DNA of 64,000 nucleotides from Sipunculus nudus (GCA_026874595.1 CM049308.1:25012367-25076366), one strand, 5' to 3'. Shown: positions 26,440 through 39,235, counted from the stretch's first letter. Translations and numbers: made by a program. The notes: generated by a model not told the origin, from the sequence alone.

Positions 26440-27255
26440 TAGTATTTTTTAGCCCTCAGCCCAATGGCTGATGGGCTATTGTCGTCACCCAAGCTGTAGT
26501 GCCGTCTGTCCGTCCATCCGGCATCCTTTTTTTACCTTGTGAGTGGGATATCTCTAAAAAGGATTCACCGTAAGAATTTTATTTCTTAGGTGAAGATGTA
26601 TATCGACCAAATTTCGGTCAAGTTCGAAGATGGGTGACCTTGACCTTTTTTTATATTTCAGAGCTGATTATAGAAAACACTTAGAAGCTTATTTCTCAGG
26701 AACCATTGGGTGGATTTTCACAAAACTCACTGTGATCATTGGGACTGATGGTCTGTACCTGCTGCCCAAGTTTAGGGGTGCCACCTACAATTTCTGATTT
26801 TTAATACATTTTTATCGGATTTTTCAACTTTGGCCTTGTGAGCGGGATATCTCCAAAGGTATTCAACACAAGAACTTCATTTCTTCATCATGTGCTGATG
26901 CATATTTACAATATTTTGGTCAAGTTAAAAGATGGGTGACCTTGCCCTTATTTTCAAGGTCAAAGAGCTTAGAATGAAAAAAAAACTTAGGAGCATATTT
27001 CACAGGAAGCATTTGGTGGATTGTTATGAAACATGGTATAATGATACGCCTTGATGATGGTATAATGATGCATGAGATCGGTCTTACCATACTTGCAAAG
27101 GTACTACATACCTATCCAGTTTAAATATATAACTGAGACATGTACAGATGTACATCGATGTGAGAACAAATTTTATACTTGTTACTGTGACCCCGTATAA
27201 ACACTGTTCTTTTGACTGAGGGCTTTTGTCAGCTTTTGCTGATATTCTAGTTTTT
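26440..27255. repeat. Interspersed repeat with AGCCCTCAG inverted ends and an internal duplication
   Basis: It starts near AGCCCTCAGCCCAATGGC and closes near GACTGAGGGCTTTTGTC, giving a short inverted end of about 9 bp. Inside are two related halves: CCTTGTGAGTGGGATATCTC... near 26535 and CCTTGTGAGCGGGATATCTC... near 26834. Each is followed by a conserved GATGGGTGACCTTG. No frame is open across it. It looks like a non-autonomous repeat, class unknown. A CCGTCTGTCCGTCCATCCGG stretch near the start is a pyrimidine-rich hallmark. Confidence 0.55.
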
Positions 27256-28107
27256 AGTTATGTTGCTAACAGACAAACAAATAGAAAACAAGCAAACAAA
27301 CCAACTCCGGCATAAAAATAACCCTCTGCCCTTGGCGGAGGCAAGATTGAAAAAAAAAATCCCGGCAGATGTGACTGTGCCCTTGCACTGTAAATAAACA
27401 CGCTCAATAAGTCATGTAATATCAAGACGAATCACGTTCTCCGTGTGTTGTTGTATTCCCCACCTTGTCTAAGGATGCCAAGTCCCCAAAGTCAGTGTTT
27501 TGATTATTTTCCAAACGGGAAAGTCTCATTAGGAATATACCGAGTGGTTTACTGGATGTGTTCCAGAGAATGAGTTTACCGAATTACACGTTCTCTTAAT
27601 TGAGTCCACCTCTCTAGGATGGGGAGGCTTTAAGGGGTTGATCGGTTTATTTCTACGTCATATATGTCGGGGTAAAAACCTGAGGATGGATTTCCTAAGG
27701 TCCTCCAGGGCAAACCAATCGATTTATTAGTTTTTTTTTCAGTTTGCGCTAGATGCCCAATATGATGGACTGGGCATAAGAATCGTCGTTGTTCGAGTGT
27801 GGCATGACTAAATTGCTACACAACAATAGATACTGCCTCCTGCCGGTAAATTATTTAACTAATGTATGGTTCTTTGGCCGTCACAGCACGGAAGTTCCGC
27901 AAACTGGACTATATATATATATACACTTCTGTCGAGGCATGAAATAATAATTTATTTTACATATTGAAGTTTACAGCATAATTACAGACGGCTGATTTTA
28001 AAAAGCTGACATTTTGGCAAATATTATTCCTAGGTCCAAGATTTGAACATGATATTTATTTTGACCTTGACATTATTCCCAAGGTCGTACACTACGCCAA
28101 GTTGCGA
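27256..28107. other. Non-coding AT-rich DNA
   Basis: No gene supported. Short TATATA patch at about 27910-27923; nothing else recognised. Confidence 0.45.
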
Positions 28108-28173
28108 GGGGGGGGGGGGGGGGGGTTCTTGTGATTGCATACATGTAGCTTTTCTTGAGACGAACCAATACAA

Positions 28174-28232
<59 letters not shown>
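28108..28232. repeat. 18-nt G homopolymer and (TA)n microsatellite
   Basis: An 18-base G run (28108-28125) followed after about 50 bp by a long TA tract. Frames encoding poly-Gly, poly-Pro or Tyr/Ile across this region are artefacts of the repeats. Confidence 0.95.
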
Positions 28233-28234
<2 letters not shown>

Positions 28235-28962
28235 GGGTTGCTCATATAAATTTATATATATATATATATTTATATACATACATGATACATCTACATCTTC
28301 TTAACAATAATGGACATCCATGTAACTAGAACACAATAAAATACTAGATGTTTACAATCGCCAAGCGATCCGAGCGAACGCCCGCGACTGAGCAATAATG
28401 GGGATTCGGCTTTAGAGCTTACGATCCTGGAAATAAGGTCAAGTTTTCAAAAAGAGTCCAGTGCAAATTTGTCAGCTTTGATCAATATTTTTTCAAAGGA
28501 TATTTTTGAAAGCCATATTTCAAATCAAGCGTAACCCGGACAGACGAAAAAATGAAGAAAATAAAATTAAAAATGAAAAATGAAATTTAAATGGATAGTA
28601 TTGCACTCGGCGGGGGAGGAGAGCTTAGAAAACCCATCCACAAAAAAAAAAAATTGAAAAAGAAAATTTTAATAGGGAAATAAACTAATCAACCCCTGTA
28701 AGCCTCTCCTTCTTATGGCAGTATGCTTTATTGATGTTTTATTCATTTTTCATTTGTATCTGGCGATGAAAAATTTTCTGTATTAGGTTGTCTGTATGAG
28801 CAACCAATATAATGAGTATATAGACATTTCTTTCCAATCATTTGCGCTTCCAAAGTATCTGGTTAAGACCAAAAGCTCAGGCCTTCCTGTGTTGTCTTAG
28901 AAAATTCTGATTTTCAGTTAAAGGAAAAATACCTGTTTCTGTACATTATCAGCCCGCTCACA

Positions 28963-29491
28963 AGGGTCGTAATAATGCTTAATTGTCTGTCTAAGATTGG
29001 CAAACACGTTCACAGAAAGGTATTTTTTATTTTGTACCAATCCATTGGAAAGGTGAACACCTAGATGTTTTCCACATTACTAGCTAAAAGGTAGTAACAA
29101 TTATGACAAAAAAAAACGAAATAATTTATAGGTGGTGTTCCACCAACATCCTTTTTTCCTATATTTTCCTATAAAATGGTCAATAATTTCTTATTCCTAC
29201 TTTGCTTTTCGATCCTCATCTACAATATTTTCAAGGGTTTTTTTTCACTTCACAAACGTGTTTCTGACATAAAAGTGTTACCTTTGAAAACATTCAGTCC
29301 TCTTTGCATGCAAATGTGCATGATGGATGGCATGTTAGATGGCAGAATCAGGTTAACCGTGAGCGAGGTGTGACTTAAAGTTTGATATGATTGTAGGATG
29401 TATCCTTAGCGGAAAGGCAATTTTTCTGCGGAAAGGCAAACCTGTATAATGCATTTCCGTTGGAAAGGTGAAAAATTCAAAGTATTACGAT
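28963..29491. mobile_element. Short DNA element with CAGGG-type ends (family R, copy 1)
   Basis: The right end reads ...GTATTACGATCCCTG. Its reverse complement, CAGGGATCGTAATACTT, resembles the left end, CAAGGGTCGTAATAATGCTT. The last 265 bp are homologous to about 36150-36433 and, reversed, to 45172-45445. CAGGG termini are common in hAT-like elements, but I find no clean 8-bp target duplication, so the class is uncertain. No coding capacity. Confidence 0.5.
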
Positions 29492-30974
29492 CCCTGCTCC
29501 TATACTCATAAGGTCCTCGGCACCAAAGCAGCTTGTTTACTGGTTACCTTTTTTTACGATCAATCAGTAATTTATTATTATCTGTTACACCAACCTGTGT
29601 CCATATATTTATAGAGGTAATTTTTTAATATTTTATATTTTCATTAATATCCCAGCAATTTACAGATGGAAGTGACGGCCTAATCTGGATATCAGGAATT
29701 TTACAATAAATCTCCAGTTTATGTTTTACAACTTTTTGACTGTTTCCAATGAATTGACAGATCAGGTGTGTCCCTGCATGATAAGCCATCTTTGATTTAG
29801 CTAGTCATATATTTAGAGTGTTTACTTGCCATCAGCAGATGCGAACTCGGGCTGTTGTTGAAAGTGAGAAATGAGCTCTAAAGCCATAGGTGGAACTGAT
29901 TTGTTTTAAAATGTAGACTGATTTCTCATATTTTTATATAATTCTGTTTCTTTAACAGCGTGTCAGGTAGGCCCATTAATCTTCTACGTTACACATACAT
30001 TTTTCTTCCGAAATGAAACCTATATAAAGTTTCAAGGCATAAAACAGATGGACTTGAGGTGATTTAACCGACAATAGTATTACTTATACTGAAATACAGT
30101 TCTGTCGGACTTTCTTTGGTTTATGAAATGAGAATAATATTTTATAGGAATACCGTGTGTATCACAAAAAAATCATAGTACTTCTTTGAAGAATAGATGC
30201 CAGCACCGTATGGCATTTGGTGTCCACAGTAAAAGGCCAGGTTAATGATTCAGGCTCAATGCCAAGTGCCAACACCAGGTGCCAAAACCAGGTGCCGATA
30301 CATCCTTCATGTAAGAGTATAGTAAAGACACGAACCCATGAACAAGCAATTTTAGTCCAAAGCACTTGGTTAACATATGCCTCAAATCGAAAGTTAAAAG
30401 AAATATATGTTACCGTGAACAATTTTATAAATCAAGAAGATAGGTGAAATGGGAAGATTTACCATGCAATAAGTGGAGTATTTGCATGGCAATTTATATT
30501 AAGATAAAATACTATTTGTTTCTATTATTTGAATAAAATCCTCCCATATATACTACCTTCAGTATTACCAGAAAAAGGGAAAGTCGTATGATGACGAGTC
30601 GTACGATCACACGTATTCTTTTGTGTTAATTCATCATTCGTAGCCTAACGTTAAGATTATGGGCTGTTTACCACGATATGAATGCAACATGATGGAAGAC
30701 CAGCGCATTGCTTTCTTCCGTGTGGCTTGTATCACGACTTAATTTAGGCTTGCAAGGCTAATTTCAGTGCAGACTGAGTTTTGTACTCACGGCTGGTGTT
30801 TTGCATCGAGAATGGTTTACATCAGAGGCGGATATAGGGAAGGGGTTGATTTCGTGTGACAAAAAAAAAGAAAGAAAATCATGCTTAAATCAGGATAAAG
30901 CGCCGGAATCGCGTTACGCACCAATTTATCTTCTCCTTTTGCTGGCGACAGTTTATGTATAAACCAGTGATGTG
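29492..30974. other. Non-coding DNA, no gene seen
   Basis: No supportable gene. The open frames at about 30162-30447 face each other on opposite strands over a stretch with repeated CCAGGTGCC motifs (about 30266-30300) and resemble no protein I know. Confidence 0.4.
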
Positions 30975-31575
30975 GTCGAGTCCATACTATATTAGATTCC
31001 GAGTGCATGTCCTAGTCCGTGTCCTTCAAGTTCCAGACCAAGTCCACCCTCTTCGAGCCCTAATTCGAGTTCCTTTTGTCTAATATTTTGTGAGTAGTTT
31101 GCACATGTAAACAAGTCTTCATTGTATTTGAAAGATCTTTTCTTTTTCTACTATACTTGAGATTCACTTGGCCTGATTCTCGAGTCCTTACCTCCGAGTT
31201 CGAGTAAAAGCCCGAGTGCAGCACCCTCGAGTCTGAGTCCGTGTAGTTCAAGTCCAAGTCTACCTTATTCGAGTACTAGTCATCATGAACTGAGTCAAAG
31301 TCCGGGTCCGAGAAAAATACAAATCTTCTCATTAAACGAAATTTAAAAAGGATTATGATATAATCATGAAAATTTTATGTTAGTTTGCATGTGTCCTTTA
31401 CTTGAATGTTTTCTTTTCTACTGGACTCGAGTTGGACTCGGGTTGATTTCTCGAGTCATTACCTCATATAGTTCGAGTACAAACCCGAGTGCAGGACCCT
31501 CAAGTTCGGGTCCGAGTCCCAAAAAAGGCGTCTCGAGTCCGCATCGAGTCCAAGTCAGGAGTGGAGTCCTACGTC
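30975..31575. repeat. Degenerate GAGTCC/GAGTTC-rich repeat block
   Basis: Some 600 bp dominated by the hexamers GAGTCC, GAGTTC and AAGTCC. Two longer modules repeat about 265 bp apart: CGAGTCCTTACC... at about 31180 and CGAGTCATTACC... at about 31452. Each is followed by GTTCGAGTA(A/C)AA(G/A)CCCGAGTGCAG. This looks like an old expanded minisatellite. Confidence 0.7.
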
Positions 31576-31834
31576 ACTGGTATGAACTCAACTGGATCAG
31601 CGTGCTGCGCTGCACCCCGGCTCCTTATTCTAAAGTTATGTCGGCGCCTCCTCTGTTTATTCTTTCATGTTTGGATTGATGAGAATGGCTGCTTAGTAAC
31701 TAAGGAGTAAGATTTACTCAAGTGCCAAAACAAACTAAAGCACTCAAAAAATGATAAATGAAGAAGGCGTTGTTTCGTGGTGTACCTGGCCAAACATCAG
31801 CATGTGTTTAAAACTTGGTGAAAACCCGTCATTT

Positions 31835-32180
31835 TTTAAAGGTGCGCAATCATCTACCTTTTGAAAAAAAAAAAATGTGTGATTTTTAGCTTTCTCTGTA
31901 TATATATTAATGATCAAAGGGAAATTTTGGTTGTGAAAACTTCTTATTAGGCCTTTGTGAAGGATATTGTAATTGTTTATCAACAACATGTTTGTGAACA
32001 CAGCAATGTTGACAAATGGGAAAACATGTTACATAAGGTGATAGGTTGCATATATGCAGAGGTAGAAAGATCACTTGTTGCAAAACGCCATTTGCAAAGC
32101 TCTGGCTTATCTAACTTGCTGCCAGATGCCCTTGGTATATTTGGTTTGATTATTGTGGCGGGCCCCACATATTATCAACA
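31835..32180 (+). repeat. Interspersed repeat, family S copy 1
   Basis: Homologous, in opposite orientation, to 39562-39893. Shared landmarks include AATGATC..AAGGG, TTATCAACAAC, a GGTTGCATATATG segment and CATTTGCAAAGCTCTGGCTT. A 96-codon open frame overlapping it (31957-32247) is therefore repeat sequence and not a gene. Confidence 0.75.
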
Positions 32181-32692
32181 TATTGATATAAACAAAAAAA
32201 GCAGCCTGTGTGTGGTGATATCCACATTTTCTGGTCTATTTTTATGAAAGCTCCAAGGGATTTCCTTTAGTTTATAGAGGTCAGATATGTGATTGGGCCC
32301 CTTTAACGCTGCGGGTATACTCCATATAGTTTATAGTTCTGTCACCAGATAGCGTCCCGTATCAGAATCGGTTCCTGAATCGATCTGCCCAAATTGAAGA
32401 TATCCTGTCGTGTTGTCATGAGTCACGGCGAAAACAAACATGTTCTCGCTGGTCCAGTCCACGTTGTTCTCGCTGCCGTGTATTTACAAAAATCACTGAT
32501 GAATTTCCTGGCCCTTTAAAACATACTGTCAATTCTCTCTACGATAGCAACTGTACATAGATCTTTCGTGCGTTCGAACAGTGGCATAATCTGGGTACGT
32601 ACTATATGGACAAAAAACATGATGGGATCGATTTTCACCAGTGCAATATCAAATGACCGTAAAATACCTTGACTGACATTACACTTAAGAAC
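32181..32692. other. 5' flank of ARF-like copy D
   Basis: No gene seen. It immediately precedes the plus-strand exon 1 of copy D, so any surviving promoter would lie here, but I do not recognise the TGACTCA block found upstream of A, B and C. Confidence 0.35.
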
Positions 32693-33793
32693 ATGGGTGC
32701 GCTGTTTACGAAACTAAATGAAGTTTTACAGAGTTTCTCCCCACGTGACCCCCTCAGTTTTGCTCTGTTGGAACTTGATGGAGCAGGTTAGTATACCTAA
32801 AACCCAGGTACATTTGATATGTGAGGCACTCAAGTTATGTACATTTGTAATATTAAGATTTTGTGGCTATATTAAGTCAGTAAAATTCTCGAAACATTTC
32901 TGATAAATTTAGTATGGTCACGTTTTATCTTTGAACATTTTTTAGTTTAACAATATCCGTGACAACATGAGTATCGATTTAAAAAGCGTTTATACTTGCA
33001 GTTATTCTCATGTAATTAAGCATAATTTTTGGTTAATTTAAAGATCCACTCTTTAATATATTAACATATCACTGTTTTTTTAATCTCCATAATATTATAT
33101 TAACGTTAATTAGGAAAATGTTCATTTTACCAAGGGGTATGTTTTGTATGGGTTTCTGTATTTTGATATAGCCCCTGTAAAGTATTATATGCTGCCACCT
33201 ATCGGCAGGGGATTGAATAAAAACTAGAGGAGTGGCGTTCTGGCTGCGGCACACATGTAAGAATAAAAGGTTTAATTATTCATAACTAGAGTTGGACTGG
33301 GTATTGATAATGTCCCTGACCCTGCAAAATGCATCAATGATAGCCGTAATGTAGAGTTGTAATGCAAGCACATGTATATGATGAAAGATAACACAGTGCC
33401 CTACACTCTAATTATCATTTCAGTCAATTATCAAGTGAACCCTGTCATTTGTTGTTACATGCATTCCCGTTACTCAATCCTGCCGTCTACCTTAAAGCAA
33501 GGTCTCTAACTCGGTTGCCCAGAGACAGTGCTTCAGTGGGTCTCCTGGGATGGTAAATGATGAATTTTTAAACAGTCAATCATGTAATGAGGTCGATATT
33601 ATAATGGCGGTCAATCAGATCCATCGTTACAACAGTAAAACAAAACTGCTCACATACCTTATCAACAATAACACATATGCAATCAAAATATCTAAACATG
33701 CGTACAAGCATTAATAATATAATATGCCTGGTCAGATTGTCCATAACGTCTTCTATGATGGGTGATCTAAAAAAATAGAGCCCCTCGCCGCGT

Positions 33794-34033
33794 ACACTCT
33801 AAGAAAAAAAAGGTTTTAATATAGAATCATCAAGGGTTCTTTAGATTGGAGGCAGTTGGGAACCCTTAGAGGTTCCAGCTATAACCTTCTAGTCAGGGTT
33901 CTTCATGAAACCCTCTGGGGGTTCTTTGGGCACCCTAATGGTTCTGTATATATAACCCTGACAATGGGTGCTTTCAAGAACCATACAGAAGGGTTCTTCT
34001 TGGAACTATTTGTTCATGAAAGGGTCTTTAGTG

Positions 34034-34036
<3 letters not shown>
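33794..34036. repeat. GGTTCTT/AAGAACC-rich element in copy D intron 1
   Basis: About 240 bp starting at CACTCTAAG and ending at TTTAGTGGTG, with at least eight GGTTCTT- or GGTTCC-type motifs on one or the other strand. Probably a short non-autonomous element or degenerate minisatellite; a TA microsatellite (34036-34078) abuts its right side. Confidence 0.5.

Positions 34037-34078
<42 letters not shown>
34036..34078. repeat. (TA)n microsatellite
   Basis: Pure TA run directly after the GGTTCTT-rich element. Confidence 0.95.
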
Positions 34079-34081
<3 letters not shown>

Positions 34082-34870
34082 GTTTGATTTTAGATTGAAT
34101 TCCATTCATTTGAATTCGTATAAATTTACGAACTATTTCTCCGGGTATGTTTTATGAATAATAAAAAATAAAAAAAATATGGTTATTTTTAACAGTTGAT
34201 ATATTCATATTAAATTTTTCCTATTCATCCGTTTAATAGAGGTCCGATCTTGCGCATGCACAACAACTTCGAAACAACGAGAAGTAACATGAAAGAAGGA
34301 ACACAGTAAAAACACCGGTTTGAAGAGTGAAACTCCTTTTTTTTACCCGGTGGGGTGCCCGCTATGGTTACATTTCGTGTCACTGCTCGCACCCGGTACA
34401 AGCTTATTTCTACTTGAATACATAAACAAACACTATAATTCATGTATATTTAACACTCTTGGTATGTGTATAGGTACTTTTAACAATACAGTTTGATTAT
34501 TTGAAACGAGAGAGCAAAGATGGTCAGCAGAAAAACAATCAATATTTATTGTTATTATTACTTTCACAGGAAAGACCACTGCTTTATACAGAATCAAACT
34601 GAACAAGACCGTAGACACCATACCAACAATAGGTACCAACGTGGAGACCGTGACCCTGTGCCCGGGTGTGTGTCATTTACCTTGTGGGAAATCGGCGATA
34701 AGGAAAAGCATCGTCCCTTGTATGTACATCATTTTGCGGGTATGCATGGAGTGATATTTGTGGCTGACAGCGCAGACCGTGACCGTTTGGCGATTTGCAT
34801 CCTGCCTTGGAGTCAGAATACTTAAGGAACGTGCCTGTTGTGGTTATTGCTAATAAGCAAGAGTTGCCAC

Positions 34871-36149
34871 GTAAGATGTAAAGTTTTACATCAGTATTTA
34901 ATATTTGCAAAAGAACTATACATATGTTACAATAATTTCTAAAACAAAACAACGACAGATTTAGTGTGTATTGGTCAGGCGTGTTTTAAGAAGTGAAACA
35001 TGGAATGCGATAGAATGACTTAAATATATCATGACTTACATGCATTTAAACGAATGCTATATAACGTTTTAATAAGAAACCCTTTGCGAAAGGTAATCCG
35101 GTGGTTTATTCAGGGGTTCAAGTAACTCTTCAGAAGAAGTGTGTATACGTGTATGCGCAGGACAGAGTTATGATAAGGTTCCGGTATTCACACCCTATGA
35201 AAAAAAGGGGGATTGTTTACAGAGGGGCAACAGAACGGCCATTCGAGAGAAGACCGAGAGAAGACAGAAGTGTATATGTGCTTGTAACACACATTACTCG
35301 AGCATGCGCATTGAGTGGCGGGTCCGGAAGGTAATCTTTGAAGTTTATCGCCGGCCCACATTGTCCCATACTGGATCCGCGTTAAACCTAGGAACGCTAG
35401 TATCATCAGCTGTACATAGATGCTAACCTCGCTAATAACGTTTCCTCTCAAAAACAACTTGAATTATAAATACGAGAATTTGCTTAACGACTTTCTTTAT
35501 TGATAGCAGGCCTGGACACCTAGCGTCATCTTTTGCCGACAGGTGTCGCTGACTTAATGGACAAGGTCTTTCAGCGAGCCATAGATTTGTATCCGAGTGA
35601 ATACGGAGATGTATATGGATGTATATGGACATATCAGTGCGATTAATGCATTTTAATCATAATGTTCTCAAAATACACATGTGAATTTATAGTCGAGTTA
35701 CGCCGAAATGATGTAATCGGTTCATGGGAACGCGACCCTATTGACTAAAAGATTTCGACTGTCGTTCTTTTAGGCTTTGACATATGGCATCGGGCCTGTT
35801 GCCCAGAAAATCACTAATTTTATATACGATCACCCTTTTTAATGTTTTATGTCCACTTTTCAAGTGATTTGTTGTTTGACAAACTGCCAAACAAAAGTAT
35901 CATTACATGTACACATCGGTTATTTATTTTCAGCGAAAATAGCAATAACTTTACGATAACATAAAAATCCTTAAACATATAGGCTGCAGATATTCTATAC
36001 TTGTTTTATTAAAGGAGCTGATCTTTCTTAAGATATTTCTTGAGCATGTCCTTAATATTTCATGATAAGTCCGCCGTTGCTGATGATGATGATGATGTCC
36101 GTCCATCTCTTTGCGAAGATGACCATGTTTCTTTTACTTTCCTGCATTT
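34871..36149. other. Spacer between copies D and A
   Basis: No gene or exon 3 for copy D found. A GC-richer patch at 35100-35430 has several overlapping open frames but no recognisable protein. A (GAT)n run is at about 36083-36097. GCCGACAGGTGTCGC near 35528 resembles the CTCF-like motif found 3' of B and C. Confidence 0.4.
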
Positions 36150-36433
36150 AGGCCTTCATCTCCTACTTTTCCTATTTTTTCACTGCACAATCGTGTTTCT
36201 GATATAACAGTTTTGCAATTGAAAAAATCCAGTTCTTTTTGCATGAAAGCGTGCATTTAGGATAGCATGTAAGAAGGCAGAATTATGTTTACGCTGAGCG
36301 AAGTGTGACTGAACTTTTGATATAATGGTAGGATGCATCATTAGCAGAAAGTCAATATTTCTGCGGAAAGGCCAACCTGTATTAATGTTTCTCCGTTGGA
36401 AAGGTGAACATTTCAAAGTATTACGATCCCTGG
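36150..36433 (+). repeat. Family R copy 2
   Basis: Homologous to 29225-29491 and, reversed, to 45172-45445, ending in the same TATTACGATCCCTG terminus. It sits 170 bp downstream of the stop codon of gene A. Confidence 0.75.
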
Positions 36434-36461
36434 TTATAGGTGACAGATATGGTACCTAGTG

Positions 36462-36467
36462 TTTATT
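36462..36467 (-). terminator. AATAAA signal of ARF-like gene A
   Basis: Minus-strand AATAAA about 133 nt after the TAA stop at 36600. Confidence 0.45.
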
Positions 36468-36599
36468 ACTATATGTGCACGGTGATAGGTCGTACACTTA
36501 AGAGCCGGTTCCCCATTATCACTCAGTTGTGGGCGTCTTGCACCTCGAGATTGCTTCCATTGACCGCGTGGTGATTGTTAACATCTGGTTCACTTTGGA

Positions 36600-39035
36600 T
36601 TATTGACTGTCCCCCGACTCCTTGATTAAGCGAGACAAGGCCATCAATGACTCGATCAGACCGTCCCCGCTGGTGGCGCTGGTTCCCTCAACGTGCCACC
36701 TGTGCCCGCTCAGCTTCCAGAGTTCGAGCATCTCTGCTATCTCGGCGGGTTTTAGTGCATCTATGAGACACAAGAAATCTTGTCACAATGTGAAACAGAA
36801 GTTTATCAGAAAGAAGAGGTTGACATATTGCAAAAATCAAAAAGTCTCATTGTTTTGATCCAAGATATAAAGCCAAACGCAAATTTTTATTTTTTCGCGG
36901 ATTAATTTTTTTATTAATGTGCACAGTAGTAATATTGCGATTTTGGATTTAAAATGGCACAGATATAAGAGAACATTGAGTAAATTTTGTGTTGCTTACA
37001 AACATTTTAATCAGTTGATGCTTATTTTTTTACATTCTTCAGACATTTTGCAAATTTATGTATTTTATTCTCGACCGGCAAATATTTCAGGAAAAGTGTA
37101 TAACAATCAATTTCTTGCTGTGGCCTTTATATATGCTTTATAAATGTAATTGGGGTGGGTTTGTCTAATAAAACTTGTTGGTGTACATATGTTAGCATAC
37201 GCAAATATTCTATAGAGATATAATAGTTTAGGCCTATTCTACTTTACGGTTCTAATGACCACCAAACTCTCCTATAGTGGATAGTTTCACACCTTGAGTT
37301 TGCCCCGGGGTACTTTCTTATCGTATTTCTGTGCCCGTATCAAACGCTGATCTCGCAAAAATTTCGAAACCGCTCATGGGGGCTGTCATTTTTGCGCACA
37401 CACTAAAACCTGGATGGCACAGATCGCATTTCGAAATTATCTGGGCTTTAGTGTGTACACAAAAGTGTAACCGCAATGAAGAGGTTTCGGTATTTTACGA
37501 GTTCAGAGTTAATAAGGTCACGGAAATACAAAAAGAAAGTAATCTGAGGAGATTCTGAAAGTGGGCATCTGCGGAGATAGACCAGTATTTTACATGCAGA
37601 AGCCGAAGAAACGCTGTGCGTTGACCGCGCCCTCATTCTCAAATTAAAGTGGGATAAACAAGCATCTTGTATATATATGGGATATCTATGTATGCTTGCC
37701 TTGTCCAACATACGTGATGTATTTCCTTTTGCTTGAATGTACCCCAAATCCACTTGTATGACAGCTAGCTGTTGTGCAAGTCAACTTGCATGCATATTCC
37801 GAAATAAGCAATACGGTTTTGTTCTGATTGGCAGAGTAACTCCACCCGAATGGTTGTCCTGGCAACATCTTCATAGCTTTCCGGGAGACCTATGGTAAAT
37901 CATATTCGCTGTGCAAGAGCCTTCGCCTCGCGATGCCATGTATGACCCACGCCTATTGCCTTACGTGATTCTGGGTTATGATGATTAATCGCAATTGGTA
38001 TTAAGGTATGATTTAAAATATGTTCACTCACTTGGTAAATCTTGTTTATTAGCCATCACAGCCACCGGAACTTTCTCCTGACGTTCTGACTTCAAGAGAC
38101 CGTGCAACAGATCACGTGACTCAGCCAAACGGTCACGGTCAGTGCTGTCAACCATAAACAGCACGCCGCTCGATTGTGTAAGATAATGCACATACAAGGG
38201 ACGCAGCTTTTCTCTATCGCCGAAGTCCCACACAGTAAAGGTCACGCCGGGGAACGGGGTCACGGTCTCCACGTTAAACCCGAACGTTGGTATGGTGATC
38301 ACTGTCTCGTCCAGTTTGATCCTGTATAATGCAGTGGTCTTTCCTTGCAAATTGATGAAACAGAATAAGAAAATGCAGAATTTTGGCTCTTGTGCTTATT
38401 CATTCTTATTTATTCCTAAGTTTACTCTCATATTATGTAAAAAATGAATATAAAAACGATTAAAAAATCATCCATGCTGTTTCTTTTCTCATCCAAAGTA
38501 TCGATACATGCAGCGACGTCTGACGATACCGGTACGATATATGACTTGTATGTATCGGTGCACCGTTGAATCGGTAAAGCCCTAGTAAATGGAGAAACTC
38601 AGGCTGTGTTTTCGAAGGGGACCCGCGGGTTCTTATGTTTCTTACCAGAGGGAGCCACTAAATATTCAACAAACCAGCGAAACCGGTTACTTCAATACCA
38701 CGTTCGCGACTGTCACAGATAATATATAATTTGCTACAGATCATGAATAGAACCAACTAAATACACGAATAGACCTATATATATATAAGGATATAAGGGT
38801 GCGTCATTTGAATTTTTCATTCATGATCAGGTCATAGATAACAACATTACGAAAACATTTTACTATTGTTAAAGTTTGAATTTGTATATCGAAACGCGCA
38901 CACACACACATTATTCCTCAGGGCAGAATGTAGCTACATACCCGCAGCATCAAGTCCCAACATTAGAATCCTCACAGGTTCTCGTGCGGTGAAGCTCTGT
39001 AAAACTCCGTATAGTTTCGTAAAAAGACCACCCAT
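36600..39035 (-). CDS. ARF-like small GTPase, intact, with Asp-Arg in place of Gly-Gln in G3 (gene A)
   Basis: Three exons on the minus strand: 39035-38942 (94 nt), 38343-38032 (312 nt) and 36760-36600 (161 nt). Both introns are phase 1 with GT-AG ends. They join into 188 codons, close to the 180-184 usual for ARFs. Gly2 with Thr6 fits an N-myristoylation signal, followed by an amphipathic N-terminal helix. G1 is GLDAAGKTT (27-35), the switch-I Thr lies in TIPT (48-51), and the Phe-Trp-Tyr interswitch triad is F54, W70, Y85. G4 is NKQD (130-133) and G5 TSATSGD (162-168). G3 is WDFGDREK (70-77): D74 and R75 replace ARF1 Gly70 and Gln71. Family knowledge says Gln71 positions the catalytic water, so GTP hydrolysis is expected to be weak. 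Membrane-linked signalling or trafficking is inferred. The 5' flank carries a block shared with B and C. Confidence 0.88.
37500..37645. repeat. Interspersed repeat fragment in gene A intron 2
   Basis: Resembles about 1740-1905 (shared gcggaga and GACCGCGCCCTCA). A nearby hairpin at about 37395-37465 pairs CACACTAAA with TTTAGTGTG. Class unknown. Confidence 0.4.
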
Positions 39036-39235
39036 GATAACGTCGCAGTGTTACTGGTTAATATTAAATAATAACCTTGAACTAACATATAAAATGATGT
39101 TTGCGACCAGACAGTTCTACATAATGGTTCTCATACAAAAAAATCCGAGATGTCCCAATTAAACGGACGTAACTACTCATGGTGAAGTGTTGAGTACCTC
39201 GCAGTTATAAAGAAGTCGGCCTTGAGCGGTGATTT

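Larger units (their letters stand above)
32693..34870 (+). pseudogene. ARF-like GTPase copy D, broken
   Basis: Exon 1 (32693-32786, 94 nt) starts MGALFTKL and ends in a P-loop whose first glycine is Glu (ELDGAG); it is followed by a GTTAGT donor. Exon 2 (34570-34870, 301 nt) follows a CAG acceptor and restores GKTTALYR. Compared with the intact 312-nt exon it has a 2-nt insertion near 34670-34675 and a 13-nt deletion near 34793. Both shift the frame, and an in-frame stop follows. The G3 box reads WEIGDKEK, with Lys where the catalytic Gln should be and Glu for Asp; the switch-I Phe is Thr; NKxD is NKQE. I find no exon 3 downstream. It is the only cluster member on the plus strand, so an inversion separates it from gene A. 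Confidence 0.85.

Noticed and set aside
31957-32247. 96-codon plus-strand frame
   Set aside because: It lies in the interspersed repeat that recurs reversed at 39562-39893, where the frame is not conserved.
34520-34825. 101-codon plus-strand frame as a complete gene
   Set aside because: Only its second half is in the ARF frame; the first half is intron and frame-shifted exon 2 of copy D.
38024-38350. 108-codon single-exon GTPase starting at MQGKTT
   Set aside because: This is only exon 2 of gene A. The P-loop and N-terminal helix come from exon 1 at 38942-39035, and G5 from exon 3.
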